Shown here piece by piece: positions 33,701 to 48,700 of a DNA stretch of 64,000 nucleotides. Position 1 is the stretch's first letter, and each line of letters opens with the position of its first letter. The DNA comes from Eretmocerus hayati. Its lineage: Eukaryota > Arthropoda > Insecta > Hymenoptera > Aphelinidae. The stretch covers positions 121,862,838-121,926,837 of the forward strand of contig CM056744.1 of NCBI GenBank assembly GCA_029851415.1, in the 5' to 3' direction. The translations under genes and the position numbers were made by a program. The notes under the pieces are model-generated. The model did not search any database. It was not told where the DNA came from and saw only the letters and a list, made by a program, of their open reading frames with translations.

Positions 33701-36700
33701 GATGATACCTTGCTTCACAATTATGACGACATCGATACACGTAAATAATGTCGCAATCTCTCACTGCATGTTTGCAATATACTTGAACCACCCACAACTT
33801 GCAGATCGATGCGATTTTTTACAATCTTCTATTCCTTTTTTACGTGTTTTGAATTTTACTCCTGATATTTGTAATCTTTCTCCCTCTCAAATTTCCGTTA
33901 ATTTTTTTTCGTTCTATTTTCCTGTGGACTGCCTTATTTTTCCTGTTTTGCCACAGCAAATGGTGTTTTATTTTGTAGCTAGTTTGCAAGAAATGAATGA
34001 AAAATTAGCGTTAATTTCGGAAATCTGATGTAAATCTTCAAATTTGAACTCGAGTCAATGTTCATTATCGGCGATGTATACTTGGAATCAATGAATACTT
34101 TCCAAAAAAGATGCAAGAACGCAAGAACTCACCACAATTTTTCATTTGTTTGCATGGTCAACCCCTAAACTGTGGTAAGTTCTCCGTACTCGTTCGGAAA
34201 GTATTCGTCGACTCCAAAAGTGTACACAAAAAGTCTTTCAGTGTACACTTGAATTTCGAGAGGATAACAAAACTAATTACTCAATGACCTTGTATGGCTC
34301 TTTGATCACAATTCATCGTTGTGCCTAAATAATGTGTCTTTTTAATAACAGTTTTCGTCTGCATACGGCTGTTTTCTACCACGAGTCATAGCTCCATAGA
34401 GAATTTGCACTGGCGTAGACCTTTTCGTTTGAATGATGCTGTGTGACCCAGCTTATGTAAAAAAAAGTACATACTTGAATCGAGTCTTATCGACTGCTTT
34501 CACGACCAATTTAATTAACATGTATGATGCGTTTAAACCTCGTTACCGCTTGATGGGTCAATTTATTAGCGAGTTGACGTTTCCTCCGAGCGATTTATTC
34601 TGGGTCAGATGAAATTGAAATCAGCTGCTCTGATGCTCGCGTCGAAGAGACAACGGCACGCGTCACTCAATCAGCGCTCTGATAACATGTTGTATGTGTG
34701 TAATGAAAGTGCCGAGTGGGACGCACCGGTAGGTATGCGATGCAGCTAATTTCCCTTGCGCATCCGATCAATCTCGACGATACAGTTGTATGCATAAATC
34801 GTGCACGTATAGCGTCGTCGTCGCTGTGTGACTATTTTCAACATCGCCGGTTGTCCCGGAATCGGCACAAGCTCAAACTTTGAATGCTAACTATCTCGAC
34901 TCCAGCTATAATATATACCGCCGTTGAAATGATATCTCGAAGCGACTGCCCTCCGCGAGCTTTGTTCTCGGCTCTTGGTCTGTGAAAGGGTGGTGAATAA
35001 CGAGGGGCAGAGAGCGCTCAGATTGCGAGTTTCTCGTAGTCCGTGGTTTGCGCGATACATTGTTTTAGACGCCGGGGCTCGTTCTCATTGTGAAATTGAC
35101 TCTGGAATCGTCGCAGCCTCCAATTTGACTCGAGCCCTGTCATTGTTCAAACGAATGAACCCAGGGAAGCGCTTTTATAGAATTTCAACTCTCTTGGGTC
35201 GGTGTAATTAATCCGCGATCGGAGTTGTAGACTGGTATACGTAACTAAAATGCACGATCAATTGTGTTGTAGAAGTAGTGCTTGCACTCTACATGTATTC
35301 ATTGCTCGTAGTTGTTGAGTTTAGTGTTTAGAATACGGTTGGAGGGCCTGCTTACGCATTTTGATGTGCCTTTGCAGGGCTTCGAGGTGCTGACGCTCGG
35401 GCTGACGATTCGACGCAACAGTTGCGCGAGTGCTCGTTTCCTTGACGGCAGTTTCTTTTTTCTTCATACAGTAAGAGTAAATTTCTTTCCAACGACGACG
35501 CGGGGACTCCGTCGCCATCAATTCAGTCGGACAAGAGGGCTACAAACGAGCACATATTTTCAAATGATCCTCGAGGTCACCCGATGAATGCAGTCGGGAT
35601 GAGCAGTGCCTATCAAATTATCGACGTATAGTCGCCACCCCGAGTCGAGCCTGAGCGTCTCGCTTCTTCCCCCTCCTCATCATCGGCCTTATGCATAATT
35701 TATCATTGTTGTATAGCATTTGAAGCGGGGTTTTTCCGAAATTGAATTCTCATAATTCTCATAAATTTTGCATTTAAATGACACTCTAGTCTTTCGTGGT
35801 GATGAATTACAATATCCTGCGTGGTATGTGCGTGGGTGGTTTGACCCTCGTTCATATCTGAACCTCTACAAACTGTGAATTCATATCATTGAATTCCCCC
35901 AGACAGTTATCACTATTGAAAATTCAATTCCACCATCGAAATTTTACAGATTTTTTTTTGTCGGCAGTTGATAACTTGATAAGGTTGAGATATTTGATTT
36001 TGGGAAGACCCCCGATTTAGAGGTTGTGGAGTAGTGGTTGAAGAAATAGGACTGCGTGACTCTACCAGTTGAACTAACGCCAATTCTGGTATGAATTTTA
36101 CCGACTGGATTTGGAAATCGGAACACACGACTGCAGAGTCAGGATGGGCACCCTATGGATGCAAGGGGTGGCATGAGCGGCAACCCCGCCGCAGACTACA
36201 GCGAGGGAGCCTCCCACGTGCTCGCCGTCATCCACCAGATACTCGGACACCACAGAGCCCTCGAGGCGCGATGGCACGCCAGGAAGATCAAGCTGCACCA
36301 ACGGCTCGCCCTCAGGTCTCTTTTATGCTAATCACTCAACGGCCCTTCCAAACATTTCATTCCAGAAACATCGCATTCTTATCCAGCGTCTTGAAATCTT
36401 ATTCGTTCGGGGAGCGAGAGAATCGTGAATTATGCCTCTCGTGGCCTACTTATTGACATTTACAAGAGTACAGCTGTCGTGTTCACTTCGCGTTGAATTT
36501 CGACTTTTATTCCTCCAACGCTGGAATAGTGACATGTTGATAGAAACTTGGGAAATTTCCTCTTTTTACTTGAATTTTCAAAGTAAGGAAATCAAGAACT
36601 TGGCTGTACTCGAGGTTGTAACATAGGGCCTTGCGCAATTTGGTAACGAACATAAATGCTATTATCATCCTTCTTTCTCATGGTTAGAATTTCGAAAAAA

Positions 36701-39700
36701 ATGAATATGAAGACATTGTTCTCGTGCTTTATCGGTTCAAGTTAACAATAAAAAATTCTAGTGCTACAAAATGTACTAGTTTTTTCAAAAATTTTCAGTG
36801 AATTCTAGAACTTGGCGTAATATTGTAGATTGAGTCAAGAAAAATCTCCCGTTCATTACAGGTTGTTCCAAGAAGACGTGAAGCAAGTGCTAGACTGGCT
36901 AACGAATCACGGCGAGGTCTTCATCCGCAAGAACACGGGCGTCGGCCGAAATCTGCAGAAGGCCCGAGTGTACCAGAAGAGCCACGAGCACTTTGAAAAC
37001 GTTGCGCAGAACACGTACACGAACGCATCAAAGCTACTGGCGGCCGCGGAAGAGCTGGCTCACACGGGCGAATGTGCCCCCGACGAGATCTACGCGGTCG
37101 CACAGGAGCTGGAGGCGCACGTGAGCAGTTTTGCCGCCCGGGTCGAGCAGCGCCGGCGCCGCCTCGACCTTGCCGTCGTCTTTTACACGCACGAGAAAGA
37201 GGTAATTCTTCTCCAAAGCAAACATTTAGAATATTCGTTGCCCCATCTGAATCATCACCAATGATCGATAACCCTCAAATTTGATTTCAGTTGACGGGTT
37301 GGGTGGATGAGCTACGCCAGGAACTTCAGCAAGATGAAATAGCTGAGAGCCTTGAGACGGCCGAGAGGCTGCTCGAGCAGTGCGCGCAGCACAGGAGTTC
37401 CTGTCTCGAGGCCTGCGCATCCACCATAGCCCAGGGTGAGGCCCTCCTACAAGAGCTGCGTGACTCCACCGAGACACCCGATGGCACCGGATCTGTGAGT
37501 ATATCTTACCTTCGTCACCTCAAGTCCCGCCAAACTTGAATGAGAGAGCTGATAGGAGTGCAATTTTTCTTGAATACTCATACACTTTATCAGAATAGAG
37601 AGTTCATCTGAATTCCAAGCTATATTTTGATTTCTGCGTTCTTTTTGGTTCTATTCGAACGTTAAAGAAAATGACGTTATGAAATTTCAAATTTCAGTTA
37701 GTACCATTCTGATTAATCAGTATCAATCTATGCAAATGAGATATAGTTTTGATCCAACACGACATTAAAATTGATTGAATCACGGTAACAATGCAGACGA
37801 AGAATTCGAACAGTCTACGAAGACCAAAGTTTGGAAAAATTGGGGAACTCGCAAAAATAGTAAGTCCTGACCAAAACGGTAAATAGTGCATCGTCGTGAT
37901 GGTAAAATCACGGATTTCTCAATTCCCCCCCCCTCCCCCTAATCATGGATTCTTCAGCTCCGAAATTGTGCAGTTGGAAGTCATTCGAGTATTTTCACGC
38001 TTGCAGATAGCCGCGGTCGAGGCTGCGCTTGATCGTCTGGCGGGTCTGCGACACGAATTGGAGGAACTGTGGGCGACGCGAAAACTCAGGCTGGAACTTT
38101 GTCTAAGGCTGCGCGTATTCGAACGCGACGCCCTCGAAGTGAGTGGGCAGCTCGAGATGTGGGCTCAAGAACTGCAGCAACCCCCTCACCATCAGAGTCA
38201 GCAGCAACAGCAACAGGGTAACAGCCCGGAACAAATGCTCAGAGCGCACAACGACGGTCTGGCACACATGCAGAACAGCGCGTTCCAAGTTCTGCAGCAG
38301 GGCCAGGAATTACTCCAGGTGCTCGAGCAGGCGGGTGTGTGCGTGATGGCCGACGGTCAGCACACGGCCACCCAGCGGTGCCAGGTACTGCTCGACTTCC
38401 TCAACGAACGCGAGATGGACGCTGAGGAGCTTGCCGAGCTGCGCCGGGTGCGACTGGAGCAACACGCTCAGCTTGCCCAGTTGCAGCAGGACGCGGGACA
38501 CGTGGCCAACTGGATCAGGAACGGCGAAGCGATGCTCGTGGCGTCGCTCAGGATACCCGAGAACCTGCACGACGCCGAACAGCTGAGGCACGTGCACGAG
38601 CAGTTTCAGGTGGCCATCGAGAAAACGCACGCGTCGGCCGTGCAGGTGAAGCACAGGGCAGACGCGCTCGTCAACGCCAACCACTACGACCCGAAGAGCA
38701 TACGCGACATCGCCGAGGACGTTACCAAGCGATGGCAGCAGCTCGTCACCAGCGCCGAGGAGAGACACAAGCTCGTCACCGCCAGCATCAACTTTTACAA
38801 GACGGCCGAGCAGGTTCGTGCGGTCCTCGACAGCCTCGAACGCGAGTATAAGCGCGACGAGGACTGGTGCATGGGCGGCGAGAAAGCCAATCACGTGCCC
38901 AGCCTTGTCACCAAACACCAGGAGCAGAAGGAGGCCTTTCTCAAAGCCTGCACTCTCGTCCGACGCACCGCTGAAACATTCCTTAAGTATACCAACCGCA
39001 GCTTGCAGTTTTACAGTTACCAAAGCACGGGTGCAGTATCAGAGAGCAAGGTCAAAAGTGAGTATCGCACAGTGTCCTTAGTGAGCCCTTTGAACGACCT
39101 TCATTTAATCTTTATCACTGAAAATCGAGATACTATATTTCTACTTAATTGTTTCGAATCCGATCTGCACTTGAGTCAAGATCAGTACTTCCTTTGAAGT
39201 GATGTATCAAGAATTCTCATTTAAATTGCAACCATTCACAGGTATACTGGATGAGTTGCTCTGTAAAGAGAACAAAGTCCTCGACAACTGGTCTCAGCGC
39301 AAAAAACGTCTCGACCAATGTCATCAGTACGTGTTATTCGAGCGGAGTGCCAAACAAGCCCTGGAATGGATCAATGATACTGGAGAGCTGTACCTGGCTA
39401 CGCATGCGAGTGCAGGCAGAAATCGAGCAGAAAATGAGCAACTGCTCCACGAACACAATGAGTTCAAAGGAGCAGCAAAGGTAAAATTCTCCTTTACTTC
39501 CACTGTTAGTTTATCCTTGATTCTAACGATTTTGCGACCTTTTATCAATTTGATTGATAGAATAAGCGCTCTTCTTGAAGCCATTCAATTACTGGTAGAT
39601 TCACATCAGATATTGAGTAATTCCAAGCATTCAATGTCTCAGGTCTAGTGCATAGGTTCGGTTAGGAATCTATCATATGTGTTTGCTAATGTGAGCCTAA

Positions 39701-42700
39701 TGTTGTAGGAAACTCGCGAAAGGGTGAAACTTTTAATTCAGCTCGCCGACAATCTAGTTGAAAAGGGCCATGCTCATGCGGCTGCCATCGAGCAGTCGGT
39801 TGCGGAGGTTGATCAACGCTACAAAGACTTTAGTATGCGGCTGGACTGTTACAAGACGTCGATCGAAGATGATATGGAAATTCAGTCAGACGAAGGCCCG
39901 AAAGAGATTACCATAGATAGGAACTCCGATCCACTTTTGGAGGAAAAAATGAAAAGCAAAGATATAAAGGAACTCAACGAAGAAAAACGCAGATCCGCCA
40001 GGAGAAAAGAGTTAGTATTGATATTTAATTAACTACAAAGATGAATTCTTCCATACCCTCATCTTTCAAGAACAACATGTATTATTAACACTCGTACATT
40101 GTCTTACAGGTTCATCATGGCTGAACTTCTGCAGACAGAACGAACTTACGTTAAGGATTTGGAAACTTGTATTAGATGCTTTCTTGAAGAAACGAGAAAT
40201 GGCAGGAGTAACGTACCTCAGGGTCTTCAAGGACGAGAAACAATAATTTTTAGCAATATGGAAGAAATATACCGGTTTCATAATGATATTTTTCTACGTG
40301 AATTAGAAAAATATGAGACAATGCCAGAAGACGTTGGGCATTGTTTTGTTACATGGGTAAGTGATCCGTATGCAGTTATGCAACACCGTTCATTCACGTT
40401 TGATTGTGATGAATGATAATACTCATATACATCGATGTTCATTCACTGACCGAATATTTTCAGGCTGCCAAATTCGATATGTATGTGACTTATTGCAAGA
40501 ATAAACCAGAAAGCAATCAATTACTAGTGACGCACGGTGGCTCTTGGTTCGAAGATTTGCAGAGAAAGTATCGTGTAGAACACCCGATCGCTGCTTACTT
40601 AATCAAACCTGTTCAAAGAATAACAAAGTATCAACTCCTATTAAAAGATCTTCAGGTACGTTTTGCTCGATTATCTTCTTCGGCTGAGAAATTGTGTGAA
40701 TGAGATAGTAAAGAATATATTCTGACTCAGGCGTGCTGCCAGGAAGGTCAGGGCGAAATCAAAGATGGTCTCGAAGTGATGCTGAATGTGCCTAAGAAAG
40801 CTAACGATGCCTTACACTTGAGTCTTTTAGAAGGCTGCGATGTCAGGATAGATACGCTTGGTGATGTAGTTTTACAGGACCCCTTTACAGTCTGGGATCC
40901 AAAGCAATTAATAAGAAAAGGTAGAGAAAGACACATTTTCTTGTTTGAGCTGTACTTGCTCTTTAGCAAAGAAGTCAAGGACTCTTCCGGCAAGGCAAGT
41001 TGATGGGGTTATCCAACTTATTAGTATATTATCCAACTTACAATTGAGGGAGTGGGTGTAACAAAGGTGTAACTGCCTTTTTCGGGATTGCCGAAAAAAG
41101 CTCACAAGCAAATTTCATTCTCCGGCTCGGATTGGGCTAATACGAGAATGCTATCTTCTTCGCAATAAGTCAGTGAGATCAACTCGTCCAAGTACGCCTC
41201 TGGCGTTTTTCATTAAGTTTCTATTGATTCTCTTGAAATGACCAAAACGGCGCAAAACGCAGTTACGCCCTTTTTCCACCCACCCCCTCAATTAGTATAA
41301 CTCATGATGCGTGAATAGATATTGTGACTTATTATTGTTTCCGTTCACTCAAGTGGTCCCTTCGACTTCTATCAGTATTTTAATCGACTTTGAGTGTAAA
41401 TGATTTCCCATAAACAACCTTCGTGATTCGATAATTATAATCCTCAGAACAACGTGTTGAGCTGAAATTTTAGGTTCCTAGTTTCAGTTTTGAAGTTCGT
41501 TGCATCATGTCTTATCATGAATCCAATGCATCTCGAGAGATTGAGATTACTTCTGCCCATAGGGAATGACTTTTAATCATTCAACATTTCCGGTGCAGGT
41601 TAAATACATCTACAAGAGTCGGCTAATGACATCAGAGCTCGGGGTGACAGAACACATCGAAGGAGACGAGTGTAAGTTCGCGGTTTGGACGGGTCGAGCC
41701 CCGACGAGTGATACGCGCGTCGTGCTGCGTGCCAACTCGCTTGAGTCCAAGCAGCTGTGGGTGAAGAGGCTCCGCGAAGTCATCCAGGAGACTTACTTCA
41801 GCCTGAGCATGCCCAAGAGCCCGGCCAAGAAGAGCTCGAGTCAGAGGTCGAGCCGGGACCTCGAGGAGTGTGCTTCTCTGGATGATAGCGCGGAGAACCT
41901 GGACAGAAACTCGCTCGCCTCTTTCGGCTCCACCAACACAACGGATTCGGACAAGGTAGGAGCCAGCTACATTGCATTCTAGGTCCGAGCTCGAAATCGG
42001 TCAGCGGGATTCGTCATCTCCAGATATGCGTGACTCATACGCATCTCAGCTCGTTAATAGTGGTCGAAGTAGCTTTTAGATTCTTGGCGGCTAATTGGAT
42101 GTCAGCAGGAACCAGTCGCGGTGATGAATCGGGCAGAGGGTCCCGTGCATTGAGAGCGATATCGGTTCGCCCGTGGAGTAAATATGCGGTTGACCCGGTC
42201 GATGAGCCAAGGGGTTCGCGCCGGTCAATAAATTGATATCGCGGAGAGCGCTCATACGGCTGACGGCTGTTGGGTGGTGAACTCGGAAGCGCGTCATCGC
42301 GGCGCGTCTCAATCAATATCGTTCCGATGTGCGGAGAAAAGTGGGTGATAGAGCTTCGAGATTGCGATGAGTCGCCTGTCACGATGAATATCTATATATC
42401 CGACCAATTCGATGAGGAACATCTTTTAGTCGGGAGCGCCGAATCGGCGGACTGATGTCGTTTCGCTCTGACTGAGCGTAGCAGATCGATAGACTCATAG
42501 ATAGATAGATAGATGGATGGATGGATAGGCGGATGGATGCGGAGGAAGGGTGGCTCGCCGCAAGCGGATCGCGAATCGGGGGAGGTTTCGCTTGTGTCTT
42601 GTCCCATTGCAGGAGGCTGCGCGTGCCAGGCAGAGGAAGACGAAGCATGCATCAGGTCCAGAGGGCCGAGAGAGAGGGATGACGGACCGATGAGCTTGCA

Positions 42701-45700
42701 GCAGCAGCAGCGCTGGGGCCATCGCACCTGTCGACTCTCCCGCATCGCGGGCTTCGCATCATCATCGGCTACGTAGGTGCTGCTTGCGCGTGCGTACCTC
42801 AGGGTGCATCCACGAATTATCGACGAGCAGTGCCCGCAAGCTTTTCCATGGGCCAATGCCAGATTTTACATGCTTCCAATCATCTTTGGTTGGGACCAGG
42901 CTCTTTTTGGACACGAGAAGGAACATTTTGTGTATCTCCATAACATAAGCCGATGTCTCGTCACGCGGTCACTGCATCTCGTTTATCTCTGGACTCAGGC
43001 AGCCGTTACGCCTGCGCCAGCATCACTCAACTCGGGGGTTAGGTGCAGCCGCAAGCTCTGCTCCTGAGGCGGAGGCACGAGGCTCCTCATCGACCCATCG
43101 TGAATCATTATTATGATCCGAAGGGCCTGTTCTCCCAGGGCCCCCAACTCGCGGGCCGGGCACGCACGCACAGCCCGCGCTTGCATCGGGCGCGTGGCTC
43201 TCACGTGCGCACGAGCGAGATCGAGGAAAGTGGGGGCCAAGCATCTCTCAAGTCGGGCTTCGCGCTCGGGTCGCAAGCTCGCTTCCGTGGCCCCTTGCGG
43301 GCGAGTCGGTCAGTCGGTGCACGATACGCGGCCGCGGCGACACCGCTCGCACGCGGCCCTCTCGCTCCGCCTCTCTTCCTTCCTCGTCTACCGCTCATCA
43401 TCTCTATTAGTCTCTCCTCCTGTCCCTCTCTGTCTTCCTCGTCTTGGTCTCTGCTGTGCTCATCATCATCGCGCCGTCCGCGGATCCGTCCCATGTGTTC
43501 CGAGCCATCGCTGCCCCTCGCGGCTGATCGACGGTAATCTCTCGACGAGTGCAGCAGGAGTAACGTCGGCGGGGCGCGAGAGCTCGCGGGAGATGCTGCA
43601 GCGCCGCGAGCTCGGTGGCTTCGTAACGGGCCCCGGAGCAGCCCCCGGCTGACGACACGAGGCCCAGGATCGTCGTCGGGATGACCAGCCCCGGCGGAGG
43701 CTCGGCCGGCGCTGGTACCGCCGCCCACCACCACCACCATCACCACCACCACCATCACCAGCAGCAGCAGCCAACTCCACCGCCAGCACCGCTGACGATG
43801 GCCCAGAAGGCGCGCCGGAAGATCTCGTTGCCGTGGTTCCGGCAGAGCTCGACCAGCAACCAGCAGCACCCGGGCCTCTCGCGGCAGCACACCATCGACA
43901 CGCCGGGCTCGTTCCACGCGCGCCTCCAGCGCCTGCAGCCCTCCCCCTCGCAGGTACACGCATCAGCCGTAGCGCGCACACAGAGAGCAGCCACCCACGC
44001 CCCCCTGGACCAGCCGTCTATCGACCCGCCCGGGCCCAATTGTTCGCGCCCAAACTCGGCCGCGCTCCGCCAGCCCTTTGCAATTTGCGCTCCGATTGTG
44101 GCTGCTCCTCCGCGATCATCGTGCATCCGATAGCTCGACCCACTGCGGTGTTACCTCGTATCCGCCCGTCACTCTTCGCTGTCCATCCCGTGCAGGACTT
44201 CCATTTCCACTTCCTTAACACAGCAGGCTCCCATCCATCTAATAGTTTGAGCGCCATCCAGGTCAACTATTTTGAAATTAGCCTAGGCCGCCGTTTGATT
44301 TTCAAAAATGCACTCGAGACCCCTGTCCAATCGAATCTCTCGCTTCGGATGTCGAAATGTCAAAGCCCGCTTGGACTCAACTCACGCCACTTACATAACG
44401 CGTCAAGAGACCGAAATAAACTATGAATATGAAAGAATTCTTTTTCTCCGTGCTGAATCACGCGAGTCTCGTGACTCTCATAACCGAGCTTACACTCGCT
44501 ATGTTGAACCTGCGTTCACCAAGCAGAAAACAAAGTGAGAATTGCATATCACCTACCGCTCTAGAAGTAGTAAATCGAAACCGTATGTACAACTCGAAGC
44601 GAGAGAACTTTTTCTCGCAGCACTCAACATCAAAGTGCTGATAAAACTCAGCTTTCGTGCTCTCTGAACTCAAAATTATTGAAAAATATAGCTTCACCCG
44701 TCTCACGGAGAGTGAAATATATTTTCTGCTACTTTTTTGTGTAGCTCTAGAAATTGAGATCGTTTTCCATCATTAGAAATGATTTTCTCATCGCGACTTA
44801 CATACAGGAAGGCCGGAGCTGCATAATAATAAACATTGAACTAAAATTGAATCATCTGGACAGAGAAGACTTATGAAGTTGAATCTGATCGAACGTAAAG
44901 TTTGTTATCGTTTCCAGCACACTTGGATATCCTGGTATAAATAGCCCTTCGGTGAACAAATTTGTGGTGAATGTAAATAGAGCCATCTCAAACGCCTCTG
45001 CCTATTTTGAGTGCCATGCTCAAAAAGCTTCTTGAGATTCTTCCTGTTCCCTTATACTCGCGTAAATACGTGACTGAAAATTCCCCGATTCTATCAGAAT
45101 TTCAAACAATATATCAGCAGGCTGAATAAATACATAATTTGATACTCATATCGATATTAAATAAATCCAAAACGTAAAAACATAAAAGAAATTCTTAATT
45201 TCCAGAGCTTTGTAATGTCTCGCCGTCACATCTTGATTTTTTCTAGCCTTATATGCAGCACTAATAAGACTTGATAGTTATTCTTACACGATTGATTGAT
45301 AACCTTTCATCTCCGCAAGCATTACGTTCGAGTTTGTAATGTTCAAGTTTGGAATATTCAAATTTGGAATATTCCTAGCGTGAATACATTCTTCTTTTCT
45401 TGTAACTGGCTCAAGATCAAATTAAATTCCAGCTGATGCGAGCGCCTCCGCGTGGTCTTGATTTCATCAGCTGAGCAATCTAAAACAAGCAGTACAAATG
45501 CAACACAGTCTCATTCTTGAAGTGTTCTGCAACTGGATCGAGCACACTGGGGTAAATTTAGATGCATTTTAGGATGGCGTATGCGTGCAATCTGCTAATT
45601 TTCGATCGTGAAAAATGCACCGACTGTGGAACTATATGAGTATACGAAAAAGAGTCCCCCTGGAAGATTGTGTTATCTAATTATAGCTCAAAGGGGATCC

Positions 45701-48700
45701 GATCGTACAGATCCACAAGTAAAGATGTCCGCGTGTCGAAAGTTGACGCAAAACAGGCTTTGAGTCAAGGCATGCCATAAACCTCATTGGAAAATTGTTA
45801 CGTGTCCGTGAAGATTCCCCAGCTACTCCCATCCCTGAGAGTAAAAAAAACAATTCTGAAGAAAATCAGAATTCATTTAACTTTCTTCTTCCATCGACAC
45901 ACAACTTAGGTATGGCCTCCAATGACACCGTACCCTGAGACAGAGATGTTGCGATTGTTAAAGTAATTGAGTAAACGCTCGTGTATGCGCATGCTGGTCT
46001 ATTTTTCGGAAATTGTCGGTACATTCAAAACGTTCATTATCATTCCTGGTGACAAGTTTCTTCAAATTCAACTTCTTCCATACTACGCCGTGTCATTTTG
46101 TGGAATCTCCGATATTTGACAGTTTCCCACTTACGCTGATCGACACCAGTGATGGTTGACATTCGATGTAATTCGAATCCGATGTATATGTTTGGTTTTA
46201 TTGATTTCATCAGATGAACAGGTGATTGTGATGGAAATATAGGAGAAATCGGGTCTGTGGGTCACCATTTTTGATGAGTGACGGTTTAATTTAAAAGTTG
46301 AAAAAGTCATTGGACACATGACTTGACGTTTTGAGAAAATCAATAGAATAAATCTCAAATGGTCTTGCCTCAGCATTGAAGCACTGTCAGGACAAAATAG
46401 CATTATGATTGAATTTCTCACCACATCAAAAGAGCTAAGATCATTTGAAAAATTCTGCCACTTATGAGTTGAGTAACATCTTCAAAATGCTCACTGAATG
46501 GATTTTGAACTCGAACTCACCTCAAGGAGGAGCTCAAAATACTTGAGGGATGAATGAATTCCAACGACCCGAGTCACAAAATGTTCTCTTGGTCATGTTG
46601 AACTTATTGAAAAGTTGCTTATTATTGAAATCATCGAGACAAGTAATTGAATTTTGGCAGAGAAAATGGCCTACTCCGGCAACGTAGGTGCTTCGATCAT
46701 TTGAGCACGCTGGTTCTGACACGAGCCGTCGAAGTAAGCCAGCTGTGAGTAATGTATCGGGCACGCTCTGTTGGACCGAGAAATCAAAGACACCCTTACC
46801 ACTTTGTTGATTTGTCTTTCTCCCCTGTGCCTCTCTCTTTCTCGTGTTCTCTTCATCATCCCCTTCACTCAGCTGTTTTCTCTACTCCTGACCTATTTTT
46901 GTGAAGTACAGCTACTTCCCAGCCAAACAACCGCATCGGTATATTTGCTTTTCAACAAACTATCTAATTGTCATCGCAATCGAGTTTTCCCCCTCTCCAT
47001 GGGTTTTTACACTCGATTCTCTTAAACCGATATGTCAACCATGTTTCAACGATTCTCGATATCTGAGAGTGATATCTCAAAGGGATGTTGCATGTCTTGT
47101 GCCAGGTGTTGGAGGTGTATTATATCTATAACCAACAACCCATGCATCGAGATAGATTTCTGCGTGTATCGTGCTCCAGATATAGCTTTCAGCCAGATGA
47201 ATTGCAACGTAGCTTTTGAAAATTGATGACTAACTTCTATTTCTAAATAGTATTGGATTCATTAACTCGAGACATGTCTCGCATGATGATACTTGACGGA
47301 TACAAGAATTTTACCTCTACCTTCTCACAGACTCTTACGTTACTTTGTGTGAGCTATACAAAGGAATGAACACGTTGAACCTGTCTATTGTATATTTGAC
47401 CCAATGTGCCTTGATTAGGATCCCCTCGACATCCGTGGGATAATATCGTTTTGCGCTCGTAACATACCGCAGAAAACTGCCATTATCGTAAAACGAGACA
47501 CATCGAAGATCGAAGTATGAGTTCATATTTTTGCGTCAGTGATCAGACATGCCATCGTTATAATTCGAAACCTCATCAAATATGTACAATTAAATTCTAG
47601 TGATTTCAGTGGAACGAGCAATCGTTATCTCCAATCGATACAAAAATCGGGTATTTTTCTGATGCTTTAGATTGTGACGCCGAATCATCAAGTGAGACGC
47701 GTGATGATCAGTTCCTGATACCATCGATTCTCTCAAGGTTTTTGATTAACCAAAACTCTGTTGAGCAAGCGTGTTCACACTCAATTGGTGTTAATCTTGC
47801 GTGAACATTGAAATCACAATATTCAGAGAAGGAGGAAACAGTTGTTAACAAAATATAACGACAAGCACACGTTTACTATGACGTTACTTTTGGCTCCGGC
47901 AACCATTAGCTAAAAATTTCACCAAATTCACAAACTGTTTGAATCGTTAACTTTTCATACAGGCAAATATTTCTTTCGCCATATCTCCCTCCAGAGTCTT
48001 TGCAAAGTATAAATATGATTTTGTTGGAATATTAAGACGAGAAGTAACGTTAGATGTCCACTACGAGACCCAACCACCTCAAAACCATTTCCAGAAGCTT
48101 CTCCACACATGTAAAAGCGGGCTGAGCCATTTATGACCACAGATCGACAAATATGCAATGAAATAGATATTTATAAAAACAGATGAGCTTCAAGCTCGGA
48201 CAGCAACATCACTGTTACCAATGGGGTGACATCTCTATGGTGACATCGATCCTGCGAAGGTGCGAAATTGGAGGATCGGACTAATTTTTCGGCGATAGAA
48301 GGCGCGCGAGTGTTTTCAACACGATTCAAGCGCGAGATGTCGGTCGCACGCGTTCGTCTGCCCGAATCTCGTGCGAAGGCAGAGTAGAGTCGAGTGACGC
48401 ACCATCGCTCGATATCTCATTGATGGCATCGGGCTTCGAGTATAGAAACGAGCGAGGGTTTCAAGCTTTTACTGGGGTGACGGCTCGTTTGTAAACAGCT
48501 GGATAGTGAATCTATACAAACGCGTTGACAGCGTTTGTATGATTCCGGATCTTTTCTATCTCATCCTACTTTCTCTTGCAAATTGCGATGTAGTTTCATC
48601 AAATTGGATACACTGTAGAACAACCAAAAATTACCCGCAGTCCATTAGCATTTTGACTACAGATCAATAATTTTGATAATATACTCCTAGTTCTCCAGCG

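Noticed and set aside
33957..34028. Possible third alternative spectrin exon after a CCACAG acceptor.
   Set aside because: The frame runs into TGA with no usable donor, and it does not resemble the other two exons.
36040..36100. Minus-strand segment resembling the first third of a tRNA (AGTTCAACTGGTAGAGTC).
   Set aside because: No B box or closing acceptor stem follows at tRNA distance.
43201..43981. Long minus-strand frames (252 and 171 codons) opposite the alternative first exon.
   Set aside because: They are antisense shadows of GC-rich, repetitive sequence including the CAC/CAG runs.
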